Shown: positions 9,476 through 18,714, numbered from the stretch's first letter. The stretch is 64,000 nt of DNA from a candidate division KSB1 bacterium (GCA_024655945.1 JANLFK010000007.1:1-64000), one strand, 5' to 3'. The notes: generated by a model not told the origin, from the letters alone. Program-made: numbers and translations.

Positions 9476-11752
9476 ATGGCAGGTGACAAGAAATCCCTGG
9501 TAGTTGTCGAGTCCTTTGCCAAGACCAAGACCATCAATGCCTTTCTGGGCGAGCAGTTCACGGTGCTCCCTTCGGCTGGGCACGTGGTGGATTTGCCCAA
9601 GAGCAAGCTTGGCGTGGATATCGACAACGGCTTTGAGCCGCAATACCGGCCTCTGCGCGATCGCCAAAAGGTGGTAAAGCAGCTCAAAGAGGCCGCGGCA
9701 GAAGCTGAGCAGGTCGTCCTGGCCACCGACCCGGACCGCGAAGGCGAGGCTATTGCCTGGCATTTAGGCGAGATCCTCAAGAAAGCCAACCCCCATATCT
9801 CGCGCATCACCTTCAACGAGATCACCCGCGACGCGGTCCTGCGCGCTCTGGAGAGCCCGCGGGCCATCGATCTGAATTTGGTGGAGGCACAGAAGGCGCG
9901 ACGCGTCATGGACCGGCTCGTCGGCTACCAGGTGGGGCCAATTCTTTGGCGCACCGTCTGTGCCGGTCTCAGCGCCGGCCGAGTGCAGTCGGTGGCGCTG
10001 CGCCTCATCTGCGAGCGGGAGGAGGAAATCGAGGCGTTCGTCCCGCAGGAGTATTGGCTCATTGACGGGACCTTTCAGGGACGCCGCACGGCGCCGTTTA
10101 CGGCGCGTCTCACCAAGGTTGCCAACGAGAAACCGCACATCCCTGATGAGCAGTCGGCAGTCACCCTGGTGGAGAATATCCGACGCCAGGAGTGGACGGT
10201 CAAGGATATCCGCAAGAACGAGGTGCAGCGGCAACCTGCGCCGCCGTTCACCACCAGCACCCTTCAGCAAGACGCGGCACGGCGCTTTGGCTTTTCGACC
10301 AAGAGAATCATGGCCATTGCCCAGCAGCTTTACGAGGGCGTGGAAATTGGCCCTGGAGGGCCGGTAGGCCTCATCACCTACATGCGTACCGACTCGGTGC
10401 GGGTGGCCAATGAGGCAGTGGCGGAGGCGCGTACCTTCATCGCCAGCAACTTTGGTGTCGAGTACCTGGCCCCACAGCCGCGGCACTTTGCCGCGCGCAA
10501 GGGCGCCCAGGATGCACACGAGGCCATTCGGCCGACTTCCGTCAAGCGCACCCCTCGGTCGCTGCGCAAGTACCTCAGTGAGGAGCAATACCAGCTCTAC
10601 GAGTTGATCTGGCAGCGATTTGTGGCGAGCCAGATGGCTCCTGCTCGCCTGCTGCAGACGACCGTGGACATTGTGAGCGGCAACGACGAAATGTACCTGT
10701 TCCGGGCAACCGGCTCAGAGGTTTTGTTCAGGGGGTTTCTGCAGGCCTACGAGGAAGCGCCCCGCGAGGAAGAAGACCAGGAGCGCGAACCGACTACCAA
10801 AGTGCCCGAGGAGCTGACAGTGGGCGAGCGGGTGATCCTCTTGGACGTGACCCCGAGCCAGCACTTTACCAAACCGCCGCCGCGCTACACAGAAGCCAGC
10901 CTGGTCAAGGCACTGGACAGTCTGGGCATTGGCAGGCCCAGCACCTACGCAGTCATCGTGAGCACCATCCTTGAGCGCAATTACGTGGAGAAGCGACAGC
11001 GCCAGTTGGTGCCCACCGAGCTGGGCCGCACCGTCAACAAAATCCTGGTGGCCAACTTCCCGGACATCTTCGAGGTCAAGTTCACCGCGCGCATGGAAGC
11101 GGAACTGGACGACATCGAGGGGGGCAAGAAGAACTTCCGGCAAGTAGTGGAGGGCTTCTACGGGCCTTTCCGGCGGGCGCTGGCGGCAGCCGAAGGCAGG
11201 CAGGTCGAGATTCGGGAGAGCCTGCAGGAGAAGACAGAAGAGCGCTGTCCGATCTGTGGGAAGGAGTTGGTCATCCGCTGGGGGCGGCACGGACGCTACA
11301 TGGCCTGCTCTGATTACCCACGTTGCCGCTTTTCCAAGGCGCTCGAACAGGAAGGCCTAGCCAGCACCGAGAGGTGTGAGCTGTGTGGCGGCCCGATGGT
11401 GGTCAAGACCAGTCGTTTCGGGCGCTTTCTGGCCTGTTCCGCGTACCCGAAGTGCAAAAACGCCAAGCCGTTCAAGATCGGCGTCAAATGCCCGAAGCCC
11501 GGCTGCGACGGTGAGGTGGTGGAGCGCAAGTCCCGACGCGGGCGCACCTTCTACGGCTGTAGCCGCTACCCTGAATGTGATTTCGTCTCCTGGCAGGAGC
11601 CTGTAAGCGGGCCATGTCCTTCTTGTGGGAACAATGTGCTCTACAAGCGGTATACAAAAGCAAAGGGAAGCGTGCTCCACTGCGCACAGTGCGAACAGGA
11701 TTTTGCGGCCGACCTGGTGAGGTCGCCGAGCGCGATATCTTCTGATGACTGA
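9476..11752 (+). CDS. topA: DNA topoisomerase I
   Basis: A type IA topoisomerase that relaxes negative supercoils; 758 residues. The TOPRIM domain is at the start (VVVESFAKTKTI, later ATDPDREGEAIAWHL with the metal-binding DxD-type acids). SAGRVQSVALR follows near residue 167, and the catalytic tyrosine is Y302 in LITYMRTDSVRV. After residue ~580 come four cysteine zinc-ribbon repeats (CPIC, CELC, CPKPGC, CPSC, most closed by a CSxYPxC-like half), a usual TopA tail. The start ATG at 9476 lies 21 bases after the smg-like stop. The 3' end overlaps the recombinase gene by 8 bases. Confidence 0.97.
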   Translation: MAGDKKSLVVVESFAKTKTINAFLGEQFTVLPSAGHVVDLPKSKLGVDIDNGFEPQYRPLRDRQKVVKQLKEAAAEAEQVVLATDPDREGEAIAWHLGEILKKANPHISRITFNEITRDAVLRALESPRAIDLNLVEAQKARRVMDRLVGYQVGPILWRTVCAGLSAGRVQSVALRLICEREEEIEAFVPQEYWLIDGTFQGRRTAPFTARLTKVANEKPHIPDEQSAVTLVENIRRQEWTVKDIRKNEVQRQPAPPFTTSTLQQDAARRFGFSTKRIMAIAQQLYEGVEIGPGGPVGLITYMRTDSVRVANEAVAEARTFIASNFGVEYLAPQPRHFAARKGAQDAHEAIRPTSVKRTPRSLRKYLSEEQYQLYELIWQRFVASQMAPARLLQTTVDIVSGNDEMYLFRATGSEVLFRGFLQAYEEAPREEEDQEREPTTKVPEELTVGERVILLDVTPSQHFTKPPPRYTEASLVKALDSLGIGRPSTYAVIVSTILERNYVEKRQRQLVPTELGRTVNKILVANFPDIFEVKFTARMEAELDDIEGGKKNFRQVVEGFYGPFRRALAAAEGRQVEIRESLQEKTEERCPICGKELVIRWGRHGRYMACSDYPRCRFSKALEQEGLASTERCELCGGPMVVKTSRFGRFLACSAYPKCKNAKPFKIGVKCPKPGCDGEVVERKSRRGRTFYGCSRYPECDFVSWQEPVSGPCPSCGNNVLYKRYTKAKGSVLHCAQCEQDFAADLVRSPSAISSDD

Positions 11753-12674
11753 CGACCTTCGCACTCTCGCCATGCAATTTGTGCGCTACCTGCGGCAGGT
11801 GCGGCACTACTCACCGCACTCGGTGGCAGCTTACCGTGGGGATCTCGTGCAGTTTTGCGACTTTGTGGGCGAGATGCTGGACGGCGCACCCCCTACGGTG
11901 CACCGGGTAGAACGCGGCTTTTTCCGCGCTTACATGGGGCGCTTGGCCAGGCGAGGCTACAGTCCACGCAGTGTAGGGCGCAAGCTGGCCGCGTTGCGCG
12001 TCTTCTTCCGCTACCTGGTGGAGCAGCAGATCCTTCCTGCCAACCCCACGGTGGGGCTGCGTGCCCCGCGCGCCGACAAGAGGATCCCCAAACATCTGCC
12101 CGTCAAGGCGGTGCTCAATGCGCTGGAATTGCCTGAGGAGGAGAGCCCGCACGGGCTTCGTGACCGGGCCATTCTCCAACTCTTCTACGCCACGGGCGTA
12201 CGTCTGGGCGAGTTGGCCGCCTTGGACGTGGATGACCTGGACTTTGCCAACGGGGTCATCAAGGTCATGGGCAAGGGAGCAAAAGAGCGGGTGATTCCGC
12301 TTGGGTCGGCCACCGCGGAGCTGCTGCGCCACTATCTGCGACGTCGGGACGAACTCGCGCGCGAGGGGCTGCCGCGCTGTTCAGCGCTCTTGCTCAACGC
12401 CTGCGGCGAACGATACTCCAGGAGTGGCATCGCCCGCACCGTGCGGAGGTACTTAAGCCAGGTGTCGGAGAGCGGCGCGCGCCATCCGCATGTGCTCCGC
12501 CATTCGTTTGCCACCCATCTCCTGGACGCCGGGGCAGACCTGTTGGCGGTCAAAGAGCTGTTGGGGCACTCGCGCCTGTCCACGACGCAGGTGTACACGC
12601 ATGTGTCGGCCGAGAGGATGAAGAGAATCTACCGCCAGGCACATCCGCGAGCCGAGCGGCGCGACAAGGGGTAG
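11745..12674 (+). CDS. xerC: Tyrosine recombinase, XerC/XerD type
   Basis: Site-specific recombinase of the phage-integrase family; 309 residues, the normal Xer length. The N-terminal SAM-like domain covers ~1-100. Catalytic residues are readable: R153 (TGVRLGEL), H249 and R252 in HPHVLRHSFATHL, a second His in LLGHSRL, and nucleophile Y284 (TTQVYTHVS). The start overlaps the end of topA by 8 bases, so translation is probably coupled. It should act with a partner at the dif site to resolve chromosome dimers; whether it is the XerC or the XerD partner cannot be decided from this alone. No phage or integron context is seen, which favours the housekeeping role. Confidence 0.9.
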   Translation: MTDDLRTLAMQFVRYLRQVRHYSPHSVAAYRGDLVQFCDFVGEMLDGAPPTVHRVERGFFRAYMGRLARRGYSPRSVGRKLAALRVFFRYLVEQQILPANPTVGLRAPRADKRIPKHLPVKAVLNALELPEEESPHGLRDRAILQLFYATGVRLGELAALDVDDLDFANGVIKVMGKGAKERVIPLGSATAELLRHYLRRRDELAREGLPRCSALLLNACGERYSRSGIARTVRRYLSQVSESGARHPHVLRHSFATHLLDAGADLLAVKELLGHSRLSTTQVYTHVSAERMKRIYRQAHPRAERRDKG

Positions 12675-12962
12675 ACACTGGTGGGCAGCAATCACCGGCC
12701 CAGCGAGGAATGGAGAGCCGAGGACGAAGTTGGCCGGGGTGCGTCTTGCCTTTGGTTTGCTGCTTCGGCCACACGGCCACGGCGGACGACGTGTCCTGCG
12801 CCGAGGGACTATCGGTTCCCCATAGTCAAGAAGGGCGGGAGACCGCGATGAGCCTGGGCCAGTGAGCCGGCGTGCGCCGTCTTTTGGTGGTAGAGTTCTG
12901 CTACGCTTTGAGGCTATGGTGAAGGCAGTACCTCCGTCAATCTCAAACCATGGGAGGAGCCT

Positions 12963-13283
12963 ATGAGAATCAATATCACTGCACGGCACTTCAACGCGTC
13001 GGATCGTCTGAAGCAGTACACGGAAAAGGAGGTGAGGCGCCTCAAGCGGTATTACGATGGCATCCTCAACTGCGATGTCATCCTGGATTGGGAGAAGCAG
13101 GCACAAGTGGCGGAGATTGTCCTCCATGTGTATGGTACCAAGTTGACCGTGCGGGAGAAGAGCGAGGACATGTACAAGTCCATCAATCTTGCGGTGGACA
13201 AGTTGGAGCGGCAGCTTAAGAAGTACAAAGGGAAGCTGCACACCTTCGACAATACACGGGCTCGCGATTTGATTGCGGAGTAG
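12963..13283 (+). CDS. hpf: Ribosome hibernation promoting factor, short form
   Basis: Binds the 30S subunit in the tRNA/mRNA channel and stabilises inactive ribosomes; 106 residues, so the short HPF/YfiA type without the dimerising C-terminal domain. It starts MRINITARHFNASDRLKQY and has the basic helix DKLERQLKKYKGKL, both characteristic. GGGAGGAG lies 5 bases before the ATG. A 288-base gap separates it from the recombinase gene; I see no RNA gene or repeat in that gap. A hairpin terminator follows, so it may be a one-gene unit, although hprK begins 84 bases later. Confidence 0.9.
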   Translation: MRINITARHFNASDRLKQYTEKEVRRLKRYYDGILNCDVILDWEKQAQVAEIVLHVYGTKLTVREKSEDMYKSINLAVDKLERQLKKYKGKLHTFDNTRARDLIAE

Positions 13284-13292
13284 TGCCACAGC

Positions 13293-13323
13293 AGGGGCTG
13301 CCTGAGCCCGGGCAGCCCCTTTG
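13293..13323 (+). terminator. Intrinsic terminator after hpf
   Basis: Stem AGGGGCTGCC (13293-13302) / GGCAGCCCCT (13311-13320), 8-base loop. The T tract is short (TTT before GC), so termination may be partial and hprK could be reached by read-through. Confidence 0.65.
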
Positions 13324-13367
13324 CTATTGGTTGCCGGGCAAGGTTACCATTGTGTGATGGATGAGCC

Positions 13368-14336
13368 ATGGCCGAACTGACAGTCGAAACTCTCTTCGAA
13401 GAGAACAACGAGACGCTGCACCTCCGGTTGTTGAACCACCGGGGCAGCTTTGGCAAAGTGATCAGCGAAGGCGAGCTGCACCGCCCGGGCTTGGCTCTGA
13501 CTGGTTTCACGGACGTGTTCACCTACCAGCGAGTGCAGATCCTTGGCAACACTGAGCTGGCCTACCTGGAAACCCTCACCGAGGCGCAGCGCCGACAGGC
13601 TATCGAGAAGGTCCTCTCCTTCGACATCCCCTGCATCATCATCACCGACAACAACAAGCCGCCGAGAATTTTGCTGGCAGTGGCGGACAAGCGGCAGATC
13701 AGTATCTTCGGCACACCTCACAACACCACGACGCTTATCCACTTGTTGGGCGACTACCTGGACATGAAGTTCGCCCCCAAGGTGACCATCCACGGCTCGC
13801 TGGTGGATGTGTTTGGCGTGGGGATGCTGTTCACCGGTCGGAGTGGCATCGGCAAGAGCGAGGTGGCGCTGGACCTGGTGGAACGCGGCCATCGACTGGT
13901 GGCCGACGACGTGGTGCACATCACCCGAGCTGCCAAAGGGACGCTCATCGGCACCAGCGACGAGACGCTGCGCGACCATGCCGAGGTCAGGGGCCTGGGG
14001 ATCATCAACGTGCGCCAAATGTTTGGCATCCGGGCCGTGCGCCTGCGCAAGCGGGTGGAAGTCCAGGTCGACCTGCAGGAGTGGTCGGAAGATACTGATT
14101 ATGAACGCGTGGGCATCGACCAGGAGACGACAACCATCCTGGACACCGAGATCCCGCTGGTGCGGCTGCCGATTATCCCGGGTAAGAACATCACGGTCGT
14201 CGCCGAAGTCATCGCACTTCACCATTTGATGCGCATCAGAGGGTACAAGACAGCGGAGGTGTTCAACCAGAGGCTCATCGAACGCATGCGCCGCGCCAGC
14301 AGTTACCCCTACTCTCCGGAAAAGGATTACGAATAG
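13368..14336 (+). CDS. hprK: HPr kinase/phosphorylase
   Basis: Phosphorylates HPr of the phosphotransferase system on a serine using ATP or PPi, and reverses it; hexameric, cytoplasmic. 322 residues, typical. The N-terminal DRTGG-like domain covers ~1-130. The kinase domain has the Walker A loop GRSGIGKS at 157-164, LVADDVVHI near 185 and the HprK signature VRGLGIINV near 209, then ITVVAEVIALHHLMR near the end. The ATG lies just after the hpf terminator. It is followed after 9 bases by PTS IIA and then IIB genes, a grouping known in several proteobacteria and FCB bacteria where the PTS is regulatory. Confidence 0.95.
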   Translation: MAELTVETLFEENNETLHLRLLNHRGSFGKVISEGELHRPGLALTGFTDVFTYQRVQILGNTELAYLETLTEAQRRQAIEKVLSFDIPCIIITDNNKPPRILLAVADKRQISIFGTPHNTTTLIHLLGDYLDMKFAPKVTIHGSLVDVFGVGMLFTGRSGIGKSEVALDLVERGHRLVADDVVHITRAAKGTLIGTSDETLRDHAEVRGLGIINVRQMFGIRAVRLRKRVEVQVDLQEWSEDTDYERVGIDQETTTILDTEIPLVRLPIIPGKNITVVAEVIALHHLMRIRGYKTAEVFNQRLIERMRRASSYPYSPEKDYE

Positions 14337-14345
14337 GCGGGACCC

Positions 14346-14741
14346 ATGGTTATTTGCGTATTAGTCACCCACGGCCCAGTAGCCGAGGCCCTCGCCAAGG
14401 CTGCGCAGTCGGTCATGGGCGACACCCCAGGGGTGTATGCGTTGTCCATATCGCCCCTGTCCCTGGAGACCATTGTGCAGAAGCTGGAGGAGATGGCGGG
14501 CAGCCCAGAGGCGCAGGAGGGGATGCTCGTCATGGCCACCCTCCGTGGCGGCAGCTGCTGGAATGCCGCCTGCAAGGTCGCCAAGCGCCACCCCCATGTG
14601 CGCGTCATATCCGGGGTGAACCTGCCCATGCTCCTTTCGTTCCTCACCAAACGCGACAGGCTCCCCTTCCCTGAGCTGGTGGGGGCCGTCTGCCGCGATG
14701 GCGCCCGCGGCATATCGGCCTACCCGGAAGGGCAAGAATGA
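14346..14741 (+). CDS. PTS EIIA component, mannose family
   Basis: 131 residues. A mannose/fructose-type EIIA domain carries phosphate from HPr on a histidine near the N-terminus, here H9 in VLVTHGPVAEAL. MATLRGGSCWNAA and ISGVNLPMLLSFL match the fold's later conserved segments. It follows hprK by 9 bases and precedes the EIIB gene by 18, so the three are almost certainly one operon. In complete systems EIIA-Man feeds EIIB and the IIC/IID permease; here no permease gene follows, so a regulatory role is plausible. Confidence 0.9.
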   Translation: MVICVLVTHGPVAEALAKAAQSVMGDTPGVYALSISPLSLETIVQKLEEMAGSPEAQEGMLVMATLRGGSCWNAACKVAKRHPHVRVISGVNLPMLLSFLTKRDRLPFPELVGAVCRDGARGISAYPEGQE

Positions 14742-14759
14742 GCAAAACGAGGGCCGCTT

Positions 14760-15242
14760 ATGCCGCTTGTCCTTGTGCGCATTGACGACCGCCTTGTCCA
14801 CGGGCAGGTGGTCATCGGCTGGGGGAATGTGCTCCACCCCGACCGCATCCTGCTGTGCAATGACCAGATTGCCGCCTCCCAGTGGGAACGGGAGCTTTAC
14901 ACCGGCGGCGCCACAGAGGATGTGGCCGTCGAGGTGCTCACGGTCCAGGAGACTGCGCAGAGCCTGGCCGACAATCGCTTCGACGACGAGCGGCTGTTCC
15001 TGTTGGTGGAGTCGCCGCGGGAGGTCTTGGAGCTCCTGGATCGCGGTGTGCCCTTCACCACGGTCAATGTCGGCGGGATGCATCACCGCCCGGGCAAGCA
15101 ACAGGTGGCGCCCTATCTTTTCGTCGACGAGCAGGACCGCGCATGGTTCCAGGAGCTCCATGCGCGGCATGTGGAGCTTGTGGCGCAAGACGTGCCCACC
15201 GGCAAGAAGCTCGACCTTGCCAAGCTGCTCACACTCAAGTAG
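14760..15242 (+). CDS. PTS EIIB component, mannose/sorbose family
   Basis: 160 residues. It matches the sorbose/mannose EIIB family: VLVRIDDRLVHGQVVIGW with the phosphorylated histidine H14, then TVNVGGMHHRPGKQQ in the middle and a C-terminal DVPTGKKLDLAKLL. EIIB takes phosphate from EIIA and hands it to sugar in the IIC/IID channel. The 256 bases downstream hold no IIC or IID frame; the next gene is a peptidase. Confidence 0.9.
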   Translation: MPLVLVRIDDRLVHGQVVIGWGNVLHPDRILLCNDQIAASQWERELYTGGATEDVAVEVLTVQETAQSLADNRFDDERLFLLVESPREVLELLDRGVPFTTVNVGGMHHRPGKQQVAPYLFVDEQDRAWFQELHARHVELVAQDVPTGKKLDLAKLLTLK

Positions 15243-15498
15243 GCAGCGGCCAGGGGGACTGGAGGAGAGGCGGACCGTCGCGACCCAGGACTGCCCGTGC
15301 CCTGCCTGGCTGAGTGAGTGTGCCCATGACGTCTTCCGCAATGAGCGTGGCGAGCAGGTAAAGAACAGCGCCAGACGAAAAGTGAGGACACGTCGCCTGC
15401 GGCAGCTGTGAGCGGGGCATAGACCTTTAGAGCTGGTGGCACGCGGCATAGAGGCGCAGCGGCTGGGTGAGGTGGTACCATTGGCAAGAAGAGGACAG

Positions 15499-16743
15499 AT
15501 GAGCGCACAAGAACTGGTGAACGACTACTTTGCTCGTCACCACGAGCAAGTGAGGCAGGAAATTGTCGAACTCACCTCCCGGATGGTGCGCGAGCGCACG
15601 GTGAACGTTGTCCCGGAGAAACTCGCGGACTTTCCCTACCTGAAGCAGCGGGGAGAGGAGTACCGAGTGGCAGCAATTGTCACTGAGGCGCTCGGGCGCT
15701 GGGGCATCCCATACGAGGTGTACGAGCGAGAGAGCGGGCGCACTAACGTGGTGGGCAGCGTCGGAAGCAGCAAAGCCAAGTGCAGACTGTTGGTGGCCTG
15801 CCACATGGATGTGGTCCCACCCGGCGACGGCTGGGAAACCGATCCGTTTACGCCCGTGGAAAGGGACGGCTTTCTGTACGGGCGAGGCGTACTGGACAAC
15901 AAGGGACCCCTCGCCGCTTCTTTGCTCGCAGCGCGGGTGCTGAAGCAGGTCGTGGGCGATGACGCCCTGGGGGGCCAGTTCCTCGTCGCTGCGCTTGCCG
16001 ACGAAGAGGCCTCTGCCCCAGAAGGAGATTTTGGCATCGGCTACTTGCTTGAGGAGAAGCTCATTCACCCCACCTGTGCCATCATCCCGGACATCGGGGA
16101 GAATATGCGGAGCATCGATGTGGCCGAAAAGGGACGGCTGGTACTGAGAGTCGTGGCACGCGGGGTGCAAGCGCATGGTTCCACCCCGGAGCGAGGAGTG
16201 AACGCCGTCTACAAGATGGCCCGTTTTGTAACCCTGGTGGAAAAGCTGGAACTCCCGCACCAGGTGCATCCCGTCTTAGGCAGCCCAACGGTGAACTTGG
16301 GGGAAATGCACGGTGGCGCCGCGCCGAACATCGTGCCGGGTGAGTCCATTGCCTACATCGATGTGCGCGTGGTCCCCGGACAGACGGTGGAGGGGGTCCG
16401 CCAGGCCTTCGCGGCGCTGGCCAAGCAGATTGCCGACGACTTTGTCGTGGAGGTGCAGTCGGCCAGCGAGCCCCACGCCATCGACCCCAACAACGCGCTG
16501 GTTGCTGCCATTCAGCGCAGCGTGGAGAAGCTCTTAGGGTGGCGGCCGCAGCCCATTGGCATGGGCGGAGGCACCTTTGCCAAGACGCTCAACTTAGCAG
16601 GTATACCGGCAGTGGGATTCGGGCCGGGTGATGATACCGCCTTCCACGTGGCTAACGAGCGCGTGGACATTGAACAGTTGGTGCACTTTGTGCACGTGCT
16701 AAGCCTGGTGGCCATCGATCTTGGAGGCCAGGGTTCAGCGTGA
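15499..16743 (+). CDS. M20-family metallopeptidase/deacylase (ArgE/DapE type)
   Basis: A binuclear zinc amidohydrolase, about 414 residues. Zinc ligands are visible in ACHMDVVPPG (H102), GVLDNKGP, the catalytic/bridging Glu pair in ADEEA, and a late His in AFHVANERV; GSTPERGVNAVY is the dimerisation-domain hinge common to the family. Substrate is uncertain: succinyl-diaminopimelate, N-acetylornithine and dipeptides are all possible. The frame is open from GTG 15436, but ATG 15499 with GAGG just upstream gives the expected N-terminus. It is convergent with rfaE2 and their stops overlap by 9 bases. Confidence 0.85.
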   Translation: MSAQELVNDYFARHHEQVRQEIVELTSRMVRERTVNVVPEKLADFPYLKQRGEEYRVAAIVTEALGRWGIPYEVYERESGRTNVVGSVGSSKAKCRLLVACHMDVVPPGDGWETDPFTPVERDGFLYGRGVLDNKGPLAASLLAARVLKQVVGDDALGGQFLVAALADEEASAPEGDFGIGYLLEEKLIHPTCAIIPDIGENMRSIDVAEKGRLVLRVVARGVQAHGSTPERGVNAVYKMARFVTLVEKLELPHQVHPVLGSPTVNLGEMHGGAAPNIVPGESIAYIDVRVVPGQTVEGVRQAFAALAKQIADDFVVEVQSASEPHAIDPNNALVAAIQRSVEKLLGWRPQPIGMGGGTFAKTLNLAGIPAVGFGPGDDTAFHVANERVDIEQLVHFVHVLSLVAIDLGGQGSA

Positions 16744-17247
16744 GCGTTGGCTGGCGCGCAGCATGACCTCACTCACTCGCTTGGCCAGGTCTGAAGTGGA
16801 CAGCCCTTCCACCTTTGGCAGGATGACGATGCTACCGCCATAGCCTTCCACCACGCGCCGCTCCGTCTGGTCGATGGTGTCGATGGTGTAGTCGCCGCCT
16901 TTCACATACACATCTGGCTGCAGCAAGCGCAGCAGTCGCACAGGAGAGCGCTCATCGAAGAGCACTACATAGTCGACGTAACGGATCGCGGCCAACACTT
17001 CAAGGCGGTACTCCTGGGGAACGAAGGGTCGATCTGGACTCTTCCACTGGGCCACCGAGCGGTCGCTATTGAGGCCGACGATGAGCAGGTCGCCCAGTTC
17101 CTTGGCCTGGCGTAGGTAGCGGATGTGGCCGGCGTGGAGCAAGTCGAAACAGCCATTGGTCCAGACAATCTTGGCACCGGAGGCGCGGGCCGCCCTGACG
17201 ATTGCCACCAGTTGCTCTTCGCTCACTACGGGAAAGGCTGTTGCCAT
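16735..17247 (-). CDS. rfaE2: D-glycero-beta-D-manno-heptose 1-phosphate adenylyltransferase
   Basis: The nucleotidyltransferase half of HldE as a separate protein: it activates heptose 1-phosphate with ATP to ADP-heptose for LPS inner core. 170 residues. NGCFDLLHAGHIRYL has the HxGH motif at H38-H41; GLNSDRSV and VKGGDYTIDTI are further family landmarks. Start ATG at 17247 has GAGG 7 bases upstream; the frame is open 21 codons further. A promoter lies at 17282-17310. Presence of an ADP-heptose enzyme supports an LPS-type outer membrane. The kinase half (rfaE1) is not in this window. Confidence 0.9.
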   Translation of the reverse strand: MATAFPVVSEEQLVAIVRAARASGAKIVWTNGCFDLLHAGHIRYLRQAKELGDLLIVGLNSDRSVAQWKSPDRPFVPQEYRLEVLAAIRYVDYVVLFDERSPVRLLRLLQPDVYVKGGDYTIDTIDQTERRVVEGYGGSIVILPKVEGLSTSDLAKRVSEVMLRASQRSR

Positions 17248-17281
17248 TGCGTGTCCTCGGATTCCAGTTTTAGTCCGTTTA

Positions 17282-17310
17282 ATGATAGTGAATTCTGGGG
17301 ACAATTGCAA
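17282..17310 (-). promoter_or_regulatory. Promoter of rfaE2
   Basis: Read on the minus strand: TTGCAA (17310-17305), 17-base spacer, TATCAT (17287-17282). The start site would be near 17275, about 28 bases before the rfaE2 ATG. Confidence 0.55.
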
Positions 17311-17376
17311 GAGGCGAAAAAGGCCATGGGCATGGGGGGAGCGAGAGCAGGTAGCAGTTTTGTCAAAACTTTATGC

Positions 17377-17405
17377 TTGACTTTTTGCTCTTGGTGATGT
17401 ACATT
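17377..17405 (+). promoter_or_regulatory. Promoter of the AgmX-type gene
   Basis: TTGACT at 17377-17382, 17-base spacer ending in TG, TACATT at 17400-17405. It lies in the divergent gap with rfaE2, 50 bases before the GTG start of the AgmX-type gene. Confidence 0.55.
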
Positions 17406-17455
17406 ACAGCGGCTTTGGACGTTGGAGCTTCGCCTACCTCGCGGCGACGGAGAGC

Positions 17456-18601
17456 GTGAAGCACGGCAAAGGGACATATGCGGCTGGTGCGGCGCCCTGG
17501 GACCCTGCTCCTGGGGGCATGCCCGACGAGCTGAGCAAGCTGCCCAAGGAGTTTCGCAAGAAGCTTTTCAGTGGAGTGGATCGCCTCTTTGCGGTGATCT
17601 TCCTCCTCTCACTCGCATTCCACGTGTTGCTCATCCTCTATTGGCTGGGCCATTTGAAGATGCCGGGGAGGGGACCGGTGGAAGTGGCCATCCCCAAGCC
17701 ATATGTTGATCTCATCGTCAAGTATCGGGCGCGTGAGGAATTCCGCCCACCGGCCGTGCCAACGCCAGGGGAAGAGATCCTGCCCGGGGTGCTGGCCGCG
17801 CGCGAAGCTCCAGTGGCTCCGGGATTTGAGCGGCCCACAACGGAGACCGCAGGACCCGCCGCGGAAAGCATGGCCAGGGGCGCCTATGCCGCCGCCGAAG
17901 GGCGGGCAGACACGCGCGCAGAGCGTGCAACCTCGGTACGCTCCATTGGCGTGTTGCGCCTGATCGGTGGCGGAGGCAGTGGCGTTGTGGATGTGGCGGG
18001 CATGTCAGGGGTTCTTGAGTCTGCGAACGGCAACGTGCGCGAACTGGAAACGGTGCTGACACAACTCGATGGCTTGACCGTGCCTCGCGGTGAACAGGGC
18101 GGTCTGCGCGGTGGGAGGGTGGTGACCTCGGCCGGCAACTTGAAGGGCGGACGTGCAGCCCGGCCCGCCGACGACATCGCGCAATTGGTGGGAGAGGTGG
18201 CACCGCTGGCGCAGGTTGGCGAACGAGCCGTCGAGCGGACGACAAGCTTCGAGAGGGTACAGAGCAACATCGCCGCGCGCCCGCCTGCGGAGCAGCTGCG
18301 CGGAGTGACGCGCACTGCCGAGCAGGTCAGCAGCGTCATCCGCGCCCACCACAGCGCGATTCAAGACTGCTACAAGAGCGTTCTTCGCACCAGACCGGAC
18401 ACGCGGGGTGAGATCTCCATCCGGCTGTGGGTGAACCCTGACGGCGAGGTGGTCGACGCGCAAATCGTTTCCTCTACCGTCAACAATCCAGAGCTCGAAG
18501 AATGTGTCCTGCGCAAGGTGCTGCAGTGGAGCGATTTCGGTTTTGCCGATCCTGAGCGCGGGTTGGCGGTCTATCGGCAGACCTATCAGTTCGGCCAGTA
18601 G
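17456..18601 (+). CDS. AgmX/PglI C-terminal (TonB-like) envelope protein
   Basis: 381 residues. One membrane segment at about 43-64 (FAVIFLLSLAFHVLLIL) follows a short cytoplasmic tail; then comes a Pro/Ala/Gly-rich linker of ~220 residues. The last ~95 residues are the TonB-like AgmX/PglI domain: SSVIRAHHSAIQDCY with the paired Cys later in LEECVLRKV, plus GEISIRLWVNPDGEVV. The architecture is that of a periplasm-spanning TonB-like protein or gliding/adhesion component. No ExbB/ExbD genes are adjacent. The GTG start lies just after a good promoter, but its ribosome site is weak (GACGGAGAGC). Confidence 0.75.
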   Translation: MKHGKGTYAAGAAPWDPAPGGMPDELSKLPKEFRKKLFSGVDRLFAVIFLLSLAFHVLLILYWLGHLKMPGRGPVEVAIPKPYVDLIVKYRAREEFRPPAVPTPGEEILPGVLAAREAPVAPGFERPTTETAGPAAESMARGAYAAAEGRADTRAERATSVRSIGVLRLIGGGGSGVVDVAGMSGVLESANGNVRELETVLTQLDGLTVPRGEQGGLRGGRVVTSAGNLKGGRAARPADDIAQLVGEVAPLAQVGERAVERTTSFERVQSNIAARPPAEQLRGVTRTAEQVSSVIRAHHSAIQDCYKSVLRTRPDTRGEISIRLWVNPDGEVVDAQIVSSTVNNPELEECVLRKVLQWSDFGFADPERGLAVYRQTYQFGQ

Positions 18602-18714
18602 CGCACGTCACACAGCCAGTCATTGCCTTTCACGCAGAGCCGCCTTCGCTCTCATGGGCCCGGCGGCTTTCGCATTCTGGAGCATATAGGCAGGTCAGAC
18701 CAGGAGAGGACGGC

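Noticed and set aside
15243-15498. Remnant of a PTS IIC gene
   Set aside because: Both strands were scanned; hydrophobic patches are on the minus strand and do not resemble IIC.
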